DNA of 64,000 nt from CAXBOO01 sp963977425 (GCA_963977425.1 CAXBOO010000004.1:404070-468069), one strand, 5' to 3'. Positions 34,779 to 43,488 are shown, counted from the first letter of the stretch. A program made the numbers and translations. The notes: generated from the letters alone by a model not told the origin.

Positions 34779-35728
34779 TCTTGTACTTGTTTTTTAAGTT
34801 CTGCTGGGGCAACAATATTCAAGCCTTTACCGTAGCCTCTTATGTTGTGAACCAATTCGGCACCAAGATAACTCTCAAATTCTATTTCATTTTCGCTAGT
34901 GAAATGTTGCAAAGGATGCAGTGGGAATCGATTGAGAATCTCTATCAAGGCGGTATTGATTACAGCTAGTTTTACCAAATGAGGTTTTTCGCTACTAACC
35001 GATATGCCTGGACTGTATTTGAAATATTCATCGATGTCAAAATTGATGACTTCAAAATTGCTTTCTATAGTATCAATACTACGTACTCTTCCAAATTCAA
35101 GAGTCACCATTCTGTCGTTTTTTGGTTCGCGGCAAATGGCATACCATCTACGGTTGTATTGCTTCAAACAGTAAGGGTGAACGGTATATGATTTTTCGCG
35201 TTTTGAGTTGTAAGAGAAGTATAAAATGGACAGCACAGTTTTGTTTTTTATGGCTGTATTGAATACTTCCAAAAATTCAATGCCGCTTTGTTCGGGCAAT
35301 TCTTCAAACCGAATGTGCTGTAAATTGTTTTCGCTTTCGTTGAGATTTACTTTAGTTTTCAAGCGGTCTATGGCCTCTCCAAAACTTTTAAAAATACCAA
35401 TGCCGCTATACCTATTAAGTGTACTAAGAGCCATCATAAGCGCCTCTTTTTCTTCATCGGTAAAAGGTATATCGTCTAAAGAAAAAGGAGAAGTGTACTC
35501 GTAGCCGCCTTGTGTTTTGTTGAAGACTATCGGAGCATTGTATTCGTCTTTCAAAAATTTCAAATCTTTCTCGATACTTGAAATTGATATTCTATCACCA
35601 TTATCAGAACCGTACAAAGTCTCTTCGCATTGGCTACGCAAATCTTCTTTACTAGGAAACGTAACTCGACTGTTGATCATGCTATCAATTTTTCTCAGTC
35701 GAAGGGCTTGGTTTTTTGTAATAGGCAT
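34775..35728 (-). CDS. WYL-domain transcriptional regulator
   Basis: A 317-residue regulator with an N-terminal helix-turn-helix region (residues ~5-75; ALRLRKIDSMI, ISISSIEKDLKFLKDEY) and a WYL sensor domain (residues ~155-230) with the variant motif RRWYAICRE and the following YDxxR-type strand. A C-terminal WCX-like extension follows. WYL proteins sense small ligands or nucleic acid ends and often control defence or stress genes. Here the gene is coupled to crcB; no defence genes are near. The TACCTTTG box 17 bp upstream is its likely -7 element. Confidence 0.88.
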   Translation of the reverse strand: MPITKNQALRLRKIDSMINSRVTFPSKEDLRSQCEETLYGSDNGDRISISSIEKDLKFLKDEYNAPIVFNKTQGGYEYTSPFSLDDIPFTDEEKEALMMALSTLNRYSGIGIFKSFGEAIDRLKTKVNLNESENNLQHIRFEELPEQSGIEFLEVFNTAIKNKTVLSILYFSYNSKREKSYTVHPYCLKQYNRRWYAICREPKNDRMVTLEFGRVRSIDTIESNFEVINFDIDEYFKYSPGISVSSEKPHLVKLAVINTALIEILNRFPLHPLQHFTSENEIEFESYLGAELVHNIRGYGKGLNIVAPAELKKQVQE

Positions 35729-35744
35729 AATCTATACTATGCAT

Positions 35745-35752
35745 CAAAGGTA
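35745..35752 (-). promoter_or_regulatory. -7 element for the WYL-crcB unit
   Basis: On the minus strand the bases read TACCTTTG, a full match to TAnnTTTG, 16 bp before the ATG at 35728. No TTG is found at the usual -33 distance. Confidence 0.45.
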
Positions 35753-35894
35753 TTTATTGTTTTGCAGCTCAGTAATATCTATCGGAGGGAATATTTATTT
35801 CGAGTTATAAAATCAAGAGCAAGTTATTTAGTGAGCAGCAAAAATATGTGGGCGCTTTTTAAATTATCTCAAACATAAAATAAAGTAATGGCTT

Positions 35895-37031
35895 ATGAAA
35901 AGGTTGTTGAATATTGATCAAAATGCTAGATATTTACTTTTTATGGAGGCGATTAAATTTCATTTTAGAGAAGAAAAAATCAAGGAATTAGGAGAGCGTT
36001 TTATTGAAGTCGATCATCGTTTTGATGCAGATGCTTTTTTTTATAACAGTGCTTTAAATCTTGAACAATTAGAATACCGCGAGCGGGTAGCGCAAATAGC
36101 AGAATCGCTCTGGAATTTGTTTGCTGATTATGATGGATTTTATCAATCTACTTTACCGGTACTCGAAAAATGGAAATTGCAACCACGAGATTATAGAAAC
36201 GATTTTATCTGCGAATGCATAAGCCGAATAATAGAAAACGAAGGGCTGCATCATACGGAGTTGTCCTTTGATTTGATGGAGCATCTTACCCAGATATTTA
36301 CTGCAGAATGGTGCATTAGACCTTATGTAGATCAAAAATTCGAAGAACTAGAACCTCGATTAGAAAAATGGATGCAATCAGAAAATCATCATTTAAGACG
36401 TTTGGTTACGGAAGGTACTCGGCCAACTTTACCTTGGGGCAAGAAGCTTCAAAAACTAGATGAAGAGCCTTTTTTTGCCGTTTCGTTTTTATTGAAATTG
36501 GCTGGCGATGAATCGGAATATGTTCGCAAAAGTGTAAGCAATCACCTCAACGATTTTTGGAAAAAACAGCCTGATACGGCCATAGAAATTTGCAAAGAAT
36601 TGGTTGCTAATCAACGCATTTCGGATAAAGACTTGCGCCAAGCACTTCGCAATCTTATAAAGAATGGCAACCCAGATGCTTTGGCTCTTGTCGGTGTTTC
36701 TCCGTTTGGAGGCTCAGTTCAAAATTTCACTCATTCTAATTCAGTTTTGATGGGAGAAAAATTACAGGTTGAATTAGAATTAATCTCAAACAAAGAGCAA
36801 AAAGTGGAAGTAGATTACGTGCTGGGTTTCATGCGCAAGGATGGCTCGTATGGTAAAAAAATATTTAAAGGCAATAGGACATCTGCTCCAACAAAGCAAG
36901 TAGTGAAATTGAATTTTTCATTGCCTATTAAACCTATAAGTACAAGAAAATACTACGAAGGAGTTCAGAAAATTGCAGTGCAAGTAAATGGCGAAATATT
37001 AGCAGAATCACAATTTTATTTAGAGTTTTAA
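35895..37031 (+). CDS. AlkC-like DNA alkylation repair HEAT protein
   Basis: A 378-residue all-helical protein of the AlkD/AlkC DNA glycosylase superfamily, which removes 3-methyladenine-type bases. The AlkC signature NHHLRRLVTEGTRPTLPWG lies at about residues 168-187, and HEAT-like repeats follow (DESEYVRKSVSNHLNDFWKK). The last ~100 residues form a beta-rich extension (VDYVLGFMRKDGSYG), as in the AlkC branch with a C-terminal Ig-like domain. It is 7 bp upstream of the threonine aldolase gene. Whether it is active cannot be told, since catalytic Asp/Trp positions need an alignment. Confidence 0.85.
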   Translation: MKRLLNIDQNARYLLFMEAIKFHFREEKIKELGERFIEVDHRFDADAFFYNSALNLEQLEYRERVAQIAESLWNLFADYDGFYQSTLPVLEKWKLQPRDYRNDFICECISRIIENEGLHHTELSFDLMEHLTQIFTAEWCIRPYVDQKFEELEPRLEKWMQSENHHLRRLVTEGTRPTLPWGKKLQKLDEEPFFAVSFLLKLAGDESEYVRKSVSNHLNDFWKKQPDTAIEICKELVANQRISDKDLRQALRNLIKNGNPDALALVGVSPFGGSVQNFTHSNSVLMGEKLQVELELISNKEQKVEVDYVLGFMRKDGSYGKKIFKGNRTSAPTKQVVKLNFSLPIKPISTRKYYEGVQKIAVQVNGEILAESQFYLEF

Positions 37032-37038
37032 TCCCACA

Positions 37039-38088
37039 ATGAAACAAATATTCGATTTACGTTCCGATACCTTTACTAAGCCTACGCCAGAAATGAAAGC
37101 CGCCATGATGGCTGCCGAAGTAGGTGACGATGTTTTTGCGGAAGACCCAAGCATCAATTCACTGCAAGAAAAAGCTGCTGAAATGTTTGGAATGGAAGCG
37201 GCCTTGTTTTGCCCTTCAGGAACCATGACCAATCAAATTGGCTTGGGGATTCATCTTTCACCTGGCGACGAAGTTATTTGCCATCACGATTACCACATTT
37301 ACCGCTACGAAGGTGGTGGTATTGCTTCCAATAGTGGGGCGCAGGCATTTGTGTTACAAGGAACCGAAACGGGTAAATTTGGGATGGAAGAGCTGAAAAA
37401 TGCCATTCACCTAAGCGATAGCCATTACCCTGTAAGTAAAGTTTTGAGTTTCGAAAATTCTACCAACAGAGGTGGGGGTGATGTTTGGACTATAGAAGAA
37501 ATAAAACCATTGGCAGATTATGCCAAAATCCAAGGCCTAAAAATTCATTTGGACGGTGCGCGTTTGTTCAATGCCCTAGTTGCTACTGGCGACGAGGCTA
37601 AGGAGTACGGAAAAGTGTTCGATACCATTTCTATTTGCTTGAGTAAAGGCTTGGGCTGCCCCGTCGGCTCGTTGTTGTTGGGCACTAAATCAGACATCGT
37701 GAAAGCGCATCGACTGCGTAAACGAATGGGAGGAGGTATGCGACAAGCCGGTTTTTTAGCTGCCGCAGGTAGTTTCGCATTGGATAATCATGTATCACGA
37801 CTCCAAGTTGATCACAACATGGCAAAAGCCATTGGTGCCGTGTTGGATAAGCACGTGTGGATTGAATCTATAAAGCCGATAAAAACGAACATTGCCATTT
37901 GCAATGTAAAAGAAGAACATCAAACAGAAAAGATGTTGAAGGCATTAGAAAATGAGGGCGTGTTGGCAATGGCTTTTGGGCCAAAAAGCATACGGTTTGT
38001 AACGCATCACGACATTTGTTTTGAAGGAGATGTATTAACGCATCCAATTTTCGATGCTTTGCAAAAGGCATTGAAGAATTGTATATGA
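37039..38088 (+). CDS. Low-specificity L-threonine aldolase family PLP enzyme
   Basis: Fold-type I PLP enzyme that splits threonine or allo-threonine to glycine and acetaldehyde. The 349 residues begin IFDLRSDTFTKPTPEM and include DDVFAEDP, KIHLDGARLFNA with the PLP-binding Asp, and the Schiff-base Lys203 in SICLSKGLGCPVGSLL. The His that stacks on PLP lies in EVICHHDYHIYRYE. It is preceded by the AlkC-like gene at 7 bp. Confidence 0.93.
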   Translation: MKQIFDLRSDTFTKPTPEMKAAMMAAEVGDDVFAEDPSINSLQEKAAEMFGMEAALFCPSGTMTNQIGLGIHLSPGDEVICHHDYHIYRYEGGGIASNSGAQAFVLQGTETGKFGMEELKNAIHLSDSHYPVSKVLSFENSTNRGGGDVWTIEEIKPLADYAKIQGLKIHLDGARLFNALVATGDEAKEYGKVFDTISICLSKGLGCPVGSLLLGTKSDIVKAHRLRKRMGGGMRQAGFLAAAGSFALDNHVSRLQVDHNMAKAIGAVLDKHVWIESIKPIKTNIAICNVKEEHQTEKMLKALENEGVLAMAFGPKSIRFVTHHDICFEGDVLTHPIFDALQKALKNCI

Positions 38089-38120
38089 TCTTGAATTAAC
38101 TTCACATAAAAATTATAGAA

Positions 38121-38576
38121 ATGAAATTACTATCACTAATAGCGTTGTTTTTCGGTATGTCTTTATCGCTTTCTGCACAAAATGCAAAATCCTACGGCGC
38201 TGAAATAGATAATGAGAATGCTATTACAGTTACTGAATTGTCAGATAAATTGTCAGCGATTGATGAATTAAAAGCTAAAGTAGAAGGAACTATAAATGCC
38301 TCTTGCGCTGCAAAAGGTTGTTGGATGACCATTCAATTATCCGATGGAGACGAAATGCGTGTAACGTTTAAGGATTACGGTTTCTTTGTTCCAACAAAAG
38401 GATTGAACGGTAAAAAAGCCATTATTGAAGGTGTTGCAAAACGCAGCGTAACCGATGTGGCAACATTGCAGCATTATGCAGAAGATGCCGGTAAATCGGA
38501 AGAGGAAATTGCAGAAATTACTGAACCATTAGAAGAAGTGACTTTCGAGGCAAATGGTGTTCTAATATTCGATTGA
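38121..38576 (+). CDS. DUF4920 exported protein
   Basis: A 151-residue exported protein with a signal peptide (residues 1-19, ending SLSAQ). The DUF4920 core has ASCAAKGCWMTIQL with two Cys five residues apart, then MRVTFKDYGFFVP. The paired Cys and single Trp/Met cluster suggest metal or redox chemistry, but no function is established as far as I know. It lies 32 bp after the aldolase gene and may share its transcript. Confidence 0.85.
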   Translation: MKLLSLIALFFGMSLSLSAQNAKSYGAEIDNENAITVTELSDKLSAIDELKAKVEGTINASCAAKGCWMTIQLSDGDEMRVTFKDYGFFVPTKGLNGKKAIIEGVAKRSVTDVATLQHYAEDAGKSEEEIAEITEPLEEVTFEANGVLIFD

Positions 38577-38669
38577 ATTTGAACGCACTTTTAACGTTTT
38601 AAGAAGCGCAACTACACAATAATCAATGGGCTTTTCCTATCTTTAAAGAGAGGTTTAGTTAAAGGAAAA

Positions 38670-38686
38670 CAAACCAAAATGGTTTG
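38670..38686 (+). promoter_or_regulatory. Palindrome in the leader of the NADH dehydrogenase gene
   Basis: CAAACCA-AAA-TGGTTTG is a perfect 7-bp inverted repeat with a 3-base centre, 35 bp before the ATG at 38722. It is either an operator or a small RNA hairpin. A TATCTTTA box (38638-38645), close to a -7 element, lies just upstream. Confidence 0.45.
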
Positions 38687-38721
38687 CTGATTTAAAGGCT
38701 AAACGTCAAATTATAGGCGTT

Positions 38722-39978
38722 ATGGAAAAGCCAAAAGTAGTCATCATTGGAGCTGGATTCGCAGGAATTTCGTTGGCTCAAAATCTCAATAAATCCAATT
38801 TTGATATTACCATTCTCGACGAGAATAATCACCACACATTTCAACCCTTATTGTATCAAGTAGCTACGGGCGGATTAGAACCCGATAGCATTGCTTATCC
38901 TATTCGTAGAATATTTCGAGGGCAGAACAATATCCGCTTTCGGATGACCAAAGTTGAAAGCGTTCAACCAGAAAAGAATTTGGTGAATACTTCCATTGGT
39001 GAAATCGATTACGATCATCTCGTCATAGCGACTGGGAGTACCACCAATTTTTTCAAATTTGAAGGCATTAAGGAAAAATTATTTGCCTTGAAGTCGATTA
39101 CCGATGCTTTGGATTTGCGCAGTTTTCTAATGCAGAATTTAGAAAAGGCGTTAACGGTAATGCGTAAGGATCAAAGTAAAATCATCAACGTCGCCATTGT
39201 TGGTGGAGGGCCAGCTGGGTTGGAGATGGCTGGAGCATTGTCTGAAATGAAAACCCATGTTTTGCCTAAGGATTATCCTGAGTTGGATTTTGAGAAAATG
39301 CATGTGTATCTTTTCGAAGCGGCGTCATTGTTATTGCCTATCATGTCGAAAGAAGCGTCTGATGCCAGTCTGAAATTTTTGAAAGAATTAGGTGTTACGG
39401 TGCATTTAAATGCTAAGGTAATAGAGGTTTACGATCAAAGTTTGGAAGTAAAAGACCTTGGAATTTTTGAAGCAGAAACCGTTGTGTGGACAGCAGGAGT
39501 GAAAGGCAATGTAATGGCCGGTATAAACGAAGAACAACTCCTGCCTGGCAATAGAATTGCTGTGGATGAATTCAACAAAGTAAAGCATTTGGGTAATGTG
39601 TATGCCATTGGTGATGTAGCAGCGCATATTACAGAAGACTACAAGCGAGGCTTACCTATGTTGGCGCCTGTTGGCATGCAACAAGGCGAACAATTGGCGA
39701 AAAACTTAATGCGCATTTCTGAAGGAAAACCGATGAAGTCATTTGTGTTCAAAGACAAAGGTTCAATGGCAACAATAGGGCGTGATAAAGCAGTAGTAGA
39801 TTTGCCAAAAGCTAAATTTCAAGGCCGTTTTGCATGGTTTGTATGGATGTTTGTTCACTTAATTTCTTTAGTCGGTTTTAGAAACAAACTTGTAACCCTA
39901 GTAGATTGGACTCACAATTATTTCAATTACGATAGGCCGTTAGGACTCATAATTCGGAAATTCAATAGGAAAATATAG
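38722..39978 (+). CDS. ndh: Type-2 NADH dehydrogenase (NAD(P)/FAD-dependent oxidoreductase)
   Basis: Single-subunit NADH:quinone oxidoreductase that does not pump protons. The 418 residues contain an FAD-binding GxGxxG (IIGAGFAGIS, residues 8-17), the NADH-binding VAIVGGGPAGLEMA near residue 155, and the late FAD motif VYAIGDVAA near residue 295. The hydrophobic C-terminal part (FAWFVWMFVHLISLVGF) fits membrane docking. A strong terminator follows. The alternative is a sulfide:quinone or other pyridine oxidoreductase, but the WMFVHL tail favours NDH-2. Confidence 0.92.
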   Translation: MEKPKVVIIGAGFAGISLAQNLNKSNFDITILDENNHHTFQPLLYQVATGGLEPDSIAYPIRRIFRGQNNIRFRMTKVESVQPEKNLVNTSIGEIDYDHLVIATGSTTNFFKFEGIKEKLFALKSITDALDLRSFLMQNLEKALTVMRKDQSKIINVAIVGGGPAGLEMAGALSEMKTHVLPKDYPELDFEKMHVYLFEAASLLLPIMSKEASDASLKFLKELGVTVHLNAKVIEVYDQSLEVKDLGIFEAETVVWTAGVKGNVMAGINEEQLLPGNRIAVDEFNKVKHLGNVYAIGDVAAHITEDYKRGLPMLAPVGMQQGEQLAKNLMRISEGKPMKSFVFKDKGSMATIGRDKAVVDLPKAKFQGRFAWFVWMFVHLISLVGFRNKLVTLVDWTHNYFNYDRPLGLIIRKFNRKI

Positions 39979-39983
39979 GATAT

Positions 39984-40011
39984 AAAAAAAGCTCCAAAAG
40001 GAGCTTTTTTT
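39984..40011. terminator. Bidirectional terminator between ndh and the acyl-CoA dehydrogenase gene
   Basis: A perfect 12-bp stem, A7-GCTCC (39984-39995) with GGAGC-T7 (40000-40011), has an AAAA loop. T tracts exist on both strands, so it can end both convergent transcripts (stops at 39978 and 40032). Confidence 0.93.
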
Positions 40012-40031
40012 AATATACAATGAAGATGTGC

Positions 40032-41813
40032 TTAATAAGCGTATCCGTTTTTTTCTATCATTTTAGCTGCTGCTGTACGACGTAGTTCTTTTGTGTTGGT
40101 AGGCTGAGTTTTTGTAAAACGTTTCATTCCCATCAACATCATTCTTAATTCATCGCCTTCAGCATAAGAACATAAAGCATCTTTACCAAATTTGTTGATT
40201 TTATCCGCTGCTTCGTGAATGAATAATTTAGCCATTGCTTCAAATTCTACCATCTCATCAGCAGATACTAAGTCAACTGCTTTTTGAACACGTAGTAAAA
40301 CAGATTCAGCTAAGTAACATTGAATTGCCATATCCGATATGTTCATCAATACTTCTTGCTCTTTAGCTAAGTTCATCATCAATTTTTGCGCTGCAGATCC
40401 TGCAACCATCAGAATGGCTTTTTTGAATTTCTCAACCATTACAGCCTCTTCAGCTAATAAACCTTCAGGAGCATCACCAAAATCAGGGATCTCTAACAAT
40501 TCGTCAGCAATTTTCATTGCAGGTCCCATCAAGTCAAGCTCACCTTTCATGGCGCGTTTAAGCATCATGTCTACAGTAAGCATACGGTTGATTTCGTTGG
40601 TTCCTTCAAATATTCTGTTGATTCGGCTATCGCGGTAAGCTCTTTCTACAGGCGATTCTGCAGAGTAACCCATACCACCGTAGATCTGTACAGCTTCATC
40701 CACAGCATAATCCAATACTTCAGATGCTGCTACTTTTAGCATAGCACATTCTGGAGCAAATTGCTCAACCCCTTTCAAAATGGCTTCGTAGTGTTCCATT
40801 CCTCCAGCTTCTAGTTCTTTGGTTGTGTTGTCAATGTCAGCAGAAACTCTATAAGCAGCAGCTTCGCATGCAAAAATCTGAGAAGCAGCCTCACCTAATT
40901 TATGTCTGATAGCACCGTACTTAGAAATTGGACGACCAAATTGTTCGCGTTCGTTAGAATATTTAGTTGCAATACCAATAGCACCTTTTGCGCCACCTAA
41001 AGCAGCACCAGCTAATTTGATACGTCCAATATTCAATATGTTCAAGGCTATTTTAAAACCATTACCTCTTGTAGAAAGTAAGTTTTCTACAGGAATCTTC
41101 ACATTGTTCAAGAATACTTGAACTGTAGAAGAACCTTTGATACCCATTTTCTTTTCTTCGGCATTTAAAGTCAATCCTTCTGTACCTCTTTCTACGATGA
41201 AAGCAGAAAGGTTTTCATCGTCATCTATTTTTGCGAAAACTGTGTAAATGTCAGCGAAACCACCGTTGGTGATCCACATTTTTTGGCCATTCAATACATA
41301 GTGTTTGCCATCGTCGGTAAGAACGGCTTTGGTTTTACCAGAGTTGGCATCAGAACCTGCACTTGGTTCTGTTAAACAATACGAAGCTTTCCATTCACCA
41401 CTCGCTAGTTTTGGTACGTATTTTTCGCGTTGAGCATCGTTACCGTAATAAAGAATAGGTAAAGTTCCAATACCTGTATGAGCCGATAGTGCTACTGCAA
41501 AAGCATGCCCAGCGCCCATTATTTCGGTTGTTAACATTGAAGTACAAAGGTCTTTACCAAATCCTCCTAAATGTTCTGGAACAGAGATGCCTAAAATTCC
41601 CAATTCGCCAGCTTTTTCTAGTAAACTAGGCACTAGGTTAGGGTCTTCTTGGCTATCAATTTCATCCAAACGCGTGTGAATTTCTTGATTTAGAAAATCG
41701 GTACACGTTTGAGCAATCATTTTTTGTTCTTCATTCCATTCTTCTGGAGTGAAAATATCTTCTTTAGCTGTAGGGCGGATTAAAAATTCGCCACCTTTAA
41801 TGGTTTTTGACAT
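40032..41813 (-). CDS. Acyl-CoA dehydrogenase, long form
   Basis: First oxidation step of fatty-acid beta-oxidation (FAD-dependent). The 593 residues hold the ACAD core (residues ~30-410): SYCLTEPSAGSDANSGKT, WITNGGFADIYTVFA, REQFGRPISKYGAIRHKLGE, and the catalytic Glu in RINRIFEGTNEINRM. About 190 extra C-terminal residues, mostly helical, are typical of the large Bacteroidota/VLCAD-like form. It is the last gene of the marR-fad unit and is followed by a terminator. Confidence 0.94.
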   Translation of the reverse strand: MSKTIKGGEFLIRPTAKEDIFTPEEWNEEQKMIAQTCTDFLNQEIHTRLDEIDSQEDPNLVPSLLEKAGELGILGISVPEHLGGFGKDLCTSMLTTEIMGAGHAFAVALSAHTGIGTLPILYYGNDAQREKYVPKLASGEWKASYCLTEPSAGSDANSGKTKAVLTDDGKHYVLNGQKMWITNGGFADIYTVFAKIDDDENLSAFIVERGTEGLTLNAEEKKMGIKGSSTVQVFLNNVKIPVENLLSTRGNGFKIALNILNIGRIKLAGAALGGAKGAIGIATKYSNEREQFGRPISKYGAIRHKLGEAASQIFACEAAAYRVSADIDNTTKELEAGGMEHYEAILKGVEQFAPECAMLKVAASEVLDYAVDEAVQIYGGMGYSAESPVERAYRDSRINRIFEGTNEINRMLTVDMMLKRAMKGELDLMGPAMKIADELLEIPDFGDAPEGLLAEEAVMVEKFKKAILMVAGSAAQKLMMNLAKEQEVLMNISDMAIQCYLAESVLLRVQKAVDLVSADEMVEFEAMAKLFIHEAADKINKFGKDALCSYAEGDELRMMLMGMKRFTKTQPTNTKELRRTAAAKMIEKNGYAY

Positions 41814-41873
41814 GTGAGTTAGTTTGTGTTGTTAATTATTAATGTTTTGTGTTTTAATTAATGAAAAATGGAA

Positions 41874-43046
41874 TTATAGCATTTCAAATATTCCTGCAGC
41901 ACCTTGTCCGGCTCCCACACACATGGTAACCATACCGTACTTCTGGTCGCGACGCTTCAATTCGTCGAAGATTTGAACCGATAATTTAGCTCCTGTACAA
42001 CCAAGTGGGTGACCTAATGCAATGGCTCCGCCGTTTACATTCACTTTGCTTTGATCCATATCCAATTCGCGCATTACAGCTAAACTTTGCGATGCAAAAG
42101 CTTCGTTAAGTTCGAACAAATTGATATCGTCTAGTTTCATTCCTGCTTTGTCAAGCGCTTTTGGAATGGCAGCTACTGGTCCGATACCCATAATTCTAGG
42201 TTCTACACCCATAGCAGCATAACTTACCATTCTTGCTATAGGTTCAAGGTTCAGTTCTTTCACCATTTTCTCGCTCATAACTACCACAAATGCAGCTCCA
42301 TCTGAAGTTTGAGACGAGTTACCAGCAGTTACAGAACCAGTTGGATCGAATACAGGTCGTAACTTTCCTAATACTCCTGTGTTGGTGTCAGCTCTTGGCC
42401 CTTCGTCGGTATCAACTACATAGCTACGTTCAAGGGTTTTGCCGTCTTCGTAATATTTTTCGTTGACTGTAATAGGTACAATACCGTTTTTGAAACGTCC
42501 GTTTTTGATCGCATCTACGGCTTTCATATTGGAATTGTAAGCAAACTCATCTTGATCTTCTCTGCTTACTTTAAAATCGCGAGCAACAGCTTCTGCCGTT
42601 AAGCCCATTCCCCAATACCAATCAGGATTGTTTTTTCCAACTTCAGCGTTGGGAACAATTCTCCAACCACCAAATGGGATAGGAGACATGCATTCTACCC
42701 CACCTGCTATTATACAATCGGCTTGACCAGAATGTATTTTTGAAGCTGCAATAGAAATGGTTTCTAAACCAGATGAACAGTATCTATTGACTGTCATGCC
42801 AGGAACCTTATCGGTGCCAAGTCCCATAAGGGATATCATACGTCCGATATTCAACCCTTGTTCAGCCTCAGGAGTAGCATTACCGACTATTACATCGTCA
42901 ATGCGCTCTTTATCCAAATTAGGAAGGTCGGCCATAAGTTGTTTTATAACATCTGCAGCTAAATCGTCAGGACGAGTAAAACGAAACACACCTCTTGGGG
43001 CTTTCCCAACGGCGGTTCTTTTTGCGGCTACTATATATGCGTTCAT
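41874..43046 (-). CDS. fadA: Acetyl-CoA C-acyltransferase (thiolase)
   Basis: Last step of beta-oxidation: thiolytic cleavage of 3-ketoacyl-CoA. The 390 residues contain the acyl-enzyme Cys90 in NRYCSSGLETI, GHPLGCTGAK with the catalytic His, and the second Cys376 in MVTMCVGAGQGAAGIF. It lies between the fadB-like gene and the acyl-CoA dehydrogenase gene. The upstream gap holds the four-helix-bundle cassette. Confidence 0.95.
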   Translation of the reverse strand: MNAYIVAAKRTAVGKAPRGVFRFTRPDDLAADVIKQLMADLPNLDKERIDDVIVGNATPEAEQGLNIGRMISLMGLGTDKVPGMTVNRYCSSGLETISIAASKIHSGQADCIIAGGVECMSPIPFGGWRIVPNAEVGKNNPDWYWGMGLTAEAVARDFKVSREDQDEFAYNSNMKAVDAIKNGRFKNGIVPITVNEKYYEDGKTLERSYVVDTDEGPRADTNTGVLGKLRPVFDPTGSVTAGNSSQTSDGAAFVVVMSEKMVKELNLEPIARMVSYAAMGVEPRIMGIGPVAAIPKALDKAGMKLDDINLFELNEAFASQSLAVMRELDMDQSKVNVNGGAIALGHPLGCTGAKLSVQIFDELKRRDQKYGMVTMCVGAGQGAAGIFEML

Positions 43047-43089
43047 AATGTTGTTTTTTGATTAGTAATTAATTTATAGTATTAGTCTT

Positions 43090-43106
43090 GAGTTATGTGT
43101 GTTGAG
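43090..43106. repeat. Left inverted repeat of the cassette
   Basis: GAGTTATGTGTGTTGAG; its reverse complement occurs at 43469-43485 with one mismatch. It overlaps the end of the alternative (frame-corrected) reading frame of the four-helix-bundle gene. Confidence 0.75.
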
Positions 43107-43159
43107 TTTTGAGTGATTTTTGAAACGAGTAAATCATTTTCTGTATTTCAATCGTTTTC

Positions 43160-43456
43160 TCAGTGAGTTTCTTTTTTTTCTATATCTGAAAAATAACCTA
43201 AGTTGTAGGCAATGATTAATTGAGTTTGCAATTCAAAAGCTGAGCCAGAAGCAATGCCAAGAAATTGATTGAATTCTTTTGATGAATTCCTTCCTGCGCC
43301 TTCGGCAATATTAGATGGTATCGAAACTGAACACCTCTTTATTTGAGATGTTAAACCAAATTTCTCATCATTAGGAAACTTTGCAGATGCTAGATATACT
43401 TCCGTTACCAATTCCATTGATTTTTTCCAAACTAATATGTTGCTTAAATTTTGCAT
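43160..43456 (-). CDS. Four-helix-bundle protein (IVS/S23 family), C-terminus lost by a frameshift
   Basis: The 98-residue product matches the four-helix-bundle family found in 23S rRNA intervening sequences and related to the Avd protein of diversity-generating retroelements: LVWKKSMELVTEVY, LTSQIKRCSVSIPSNIAEGAGR and FELQTQLIIAYNLGYFS. The family has about 118-120 residues. The frame stops at TGA 43160 just after an A8 run (43172-43179, minus strand). With seven A's, it would continue with LTEKTIEIQKMIYSFQKSLK to TAA at 43093, giving 120 residues and the family's normal last helix. So this is a frameshift, a sequencing error in the homopolymer, or a slippage site. It sits inside the IR-bounded cassette. 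Confidence 0.8.
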   Translation of the reverse strand: MQNLSNILVWKKSMELVTEVYLASAKFPNDEKFGLTSQIKRCSVSIPSNIAEGAGRNSSKEFNQFLGIASGSAFELQTQLIIAYNLGYFSDIEKKETH

Positions 43457-43468
43457 TTATTATTTCAT

Positions 43469-43485
43469 CTCAACACTCATAACTC
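43469..43485. repeat. Right inverted repeat of the cassette
   Basis: CTCAACACTCATAACTC, complementary to 43090-43106 at 16 of 17 positions. It lies between the fadB stop (43489) and the start of the four-helix-bundle gene (43456). Confidence 0.75.
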
Positions 43486-43488
43486 TTT

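Larger units (their letters stand above)
43090..43485. mobile_element. IVS-like cassette bounded by 17-bp inverted repeats
   Basis: A 396-bp module sits between fadB and fadA. Its ends are GAGTTATGTGTGTTGAG (43090-43106) and CTCAACACTCATAACTC (43469-43485), which pair at 16 of 17 positions. Inside is one gene for a four-helix-bundle protein of the 23S rRNA intervening-sequence family (TIGR02436 type). In rRNA such elements have complementary ends and form a stem. The right end is 3 bp from the fadB stop. The layout is directly visible; calling it mobile is inference. Confidence 0.6.

Noticed and set aside
34775..35894. Defence island or phage-linked role for the WYL regulator
   Set aside because: No nuclease, toxin, helicase or phage gene lies within 10 kb on either side.
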